Below, in pieces: positions 21,622-22,487 of a stretch of 22,487 bases of DNA. Made by a program: the position numbers and the translations under genes. Under the pieces are notes generated by a model, which saw only the letters and a program-made list of their open reading frames with translations, ran no database searches and had not been told where the DNA came from. Source of the stretch: CAZABP01 sp964483245 (GTDB taxonomy: Bacteria > Planctomycetota > UBA1135 > UBA2386); contig CAZABP010000067.1 of the NCBI GenBank assembly GCA_964483245.1, positions 1-22,487 on the forward strand, read 5' to 3'. Position 1 is the first letter of the stretch; each line of letters starts with the position of its first letter.

Positions 21622-22487
21622 CTACGCCGCCTCCCCCCCGAGCAACTGCACGAACGTCTGCCCGTCGATCGCTTCGCGCTCGAGCAGCACGCCGGCGATC
21701 CGGTCGAGGTCCGCACGCCGCGCGCGCAGGATCCGCAGCGCGTCGGCGTGCGCCTCGTCGAGGATGCGCCGCACCTCGTGGTCGACGAGCCGCGCGGTCT
21801 CGTCGCTGCACTCGAGCGTGTTCGGATCCGGTTCCAGGAACCGCGGCCCGGCCGGCCGCGCGAGGTGGCTGAGGCCGATCTCCTTGCTCATGCCGAAGCT
21901 GCAGACCATCTGCCGCGCCAGCGTCGTCGCGCGCTCGAGGTCGTTCGCGGCGCCGGTCGAGACCTCGCCGAACACGACCTCCTCGGCGGCACGCCCGCCG
22001 AGCAGGCCGCGGATCTCGTCGACGATCTCGCGCTCGGTCAGCAGGAACTGCTCGCTCTCGGGGATCTGCATCGTGTAGCCGAGCGCGGCGCGCCCGCGCG
22101 GCACGATGCTGATCTTGTGCACCTTGTTGCGCCCGCCGGTGTGGAACGTGACCAGCGCGTGGCCGACCTCGTGGAATGCGACGCGCCGCTTGTCGTCGTC
22201 CGACATGCGCCGGCTCTTGCGCTCGGGACCGGCGACGACCTTTTCGACGGCGTCCTCGAGATCCTTCTGCTCGATGACCGGCGAACCGCGCCGCGCCGCG
22301 AGCAGCGCCGCCTCGTTGATCGCGTTCGCTAGGTCGGCACCGGACATCCCGGGCGTCCCCTGCGCGATCCGCCGCAGGTCCGTGTCCGGCGCCAGCGGCT
22401 TGTTGCGCGCGTGCACGCGCAGGATCGCCTCGCGGCCATCCACGTCCGGCGCATCGACCAGCACCTGGCGGTCGAACCGGCCCGGAC
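21622..22487 (-). CDS. ftsH: ATP-dependent zinc metalloprotease FtsH (C-terminal part, 5' end outside window)
   Basis: FtsH is a membrane-bound AAA+ protease that degrades unassembled or damaged membrane and regulatory proteins. The window holds about 287 C-terminal residues; the reading frame continues past base 22487. Upstream codons read PGRFDRQVLVDAPD, the second region of homology of the AAA domain. The M41 peptidase follows with HEVGH (bases 22159-22173), a variant of the common HEAGH that keeps both zinc histidines and the glutamate. The third ligand is in STGAANDLERAT. The tail ends LLGGEAA. The protein is normal as far as seen, and the stop is TAG. Confidence 0.96.
   Translation of the reverse strand, partial: PGRFDRQVLVDAPDVDGREAILRVHARNKPLAPDTDLRRIAQGTPGMSGADLANAINEAALLAARRGSPVIEQKDLEDAVEKVVAGPERKSRRMSDDDKRRVAFHEVGHALVTFHTGGRNKVHKISIVPRGRAALGYTMQIPESEQFLLTEREIVDEIRGLLGGRAAEEVVFGEVSTGAANDLERATTLARQMVCSFGMSKEIGLSHLARPAGPRFLEPDPNTLECSDETARLVDHEVRRILDEAHADALRILRARRADLDRIAGVLLEREAIDGQTFVQLLGGEAA

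Noticed and set aside
20713..22332. 539-codon plus-strand frame across DUF1501 and ftsH
   Set aside because: Conflicts with two recognised genes and shows no motif.

Overview
The window is GC-rich bacterial DNA (about 70% G+C by eye), densely coding, with no gene-free gap above 300 bases. The organism cannot be fixed from the sequence alone. A Planctomycetota-like lineage is my best guess. The reasons are a seven-bladed FG-GAP protein with a C-terminal domain of a style I associate with marine Planctomycetota, a secreted DUF1800/DUF1501 pair, and a topoisomerase I tail made of GRYGPY-type repeats with no zinc-finger cysteines.

Layout. (1) topA, plus strand, 157-2844, with a consensus-like promoter just upstream. 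(2) A compact nitrous-oxide-reductase cluster on the minus strand (9492 down to 2845): lipoprotein cytochrome c, clade II nosZ, nosD, nosF, nosL, nosY and a small unknown membrane protein. Its last stop codon abuts the topA stop. (3) A methyltransferase gene on the minus strand, divergent from a translationally coupled nadA-zwf-opcA run on the plus strand. (4) A lower-GC FG-GAP propeller gene flanked by an 18-bp direct repeat of the opcA tail. (5) An XRE-family regulator (minus) divergent from a qNOR-like gene (plus), followed closely by DUF1800 and DUF1501 genes. (6) The C-terminal part of ftsH on the minus strand, running off the window end.

The main discovery candidate is the qNOR-like gene at 16397-18778. 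It has the qNOR architecture but carries His-Asn in place of the FeB His-His pair, Gln in place of the second catalytic Glu, and no quinol-site His, Glu or Asp. These are the substitutions that mark putative nitric oxide dismutase (Nod; 2 NO to N2 + O2) in Methylomirabilis-type organisms. Next to it sits a divergent XRE regulator with a His-x-Cys-x3-His-x3-Cys patch, a plausible metal or redox/NO sensor, and an AT-rich shared promoter region with repeated TACAT.

How the genes may work together (inference): the clade II NosZ system, with three consecutive predicted lipoproteins (cytochrome c, NosZ, NosD), would reduce N2O to N2. Nod would remove NO without electron input while making O2 inside the cell. 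zwf/opcA and nadA supply NADPH and NAD. No nir gene, canonical nor gene or nosR is present in the window.
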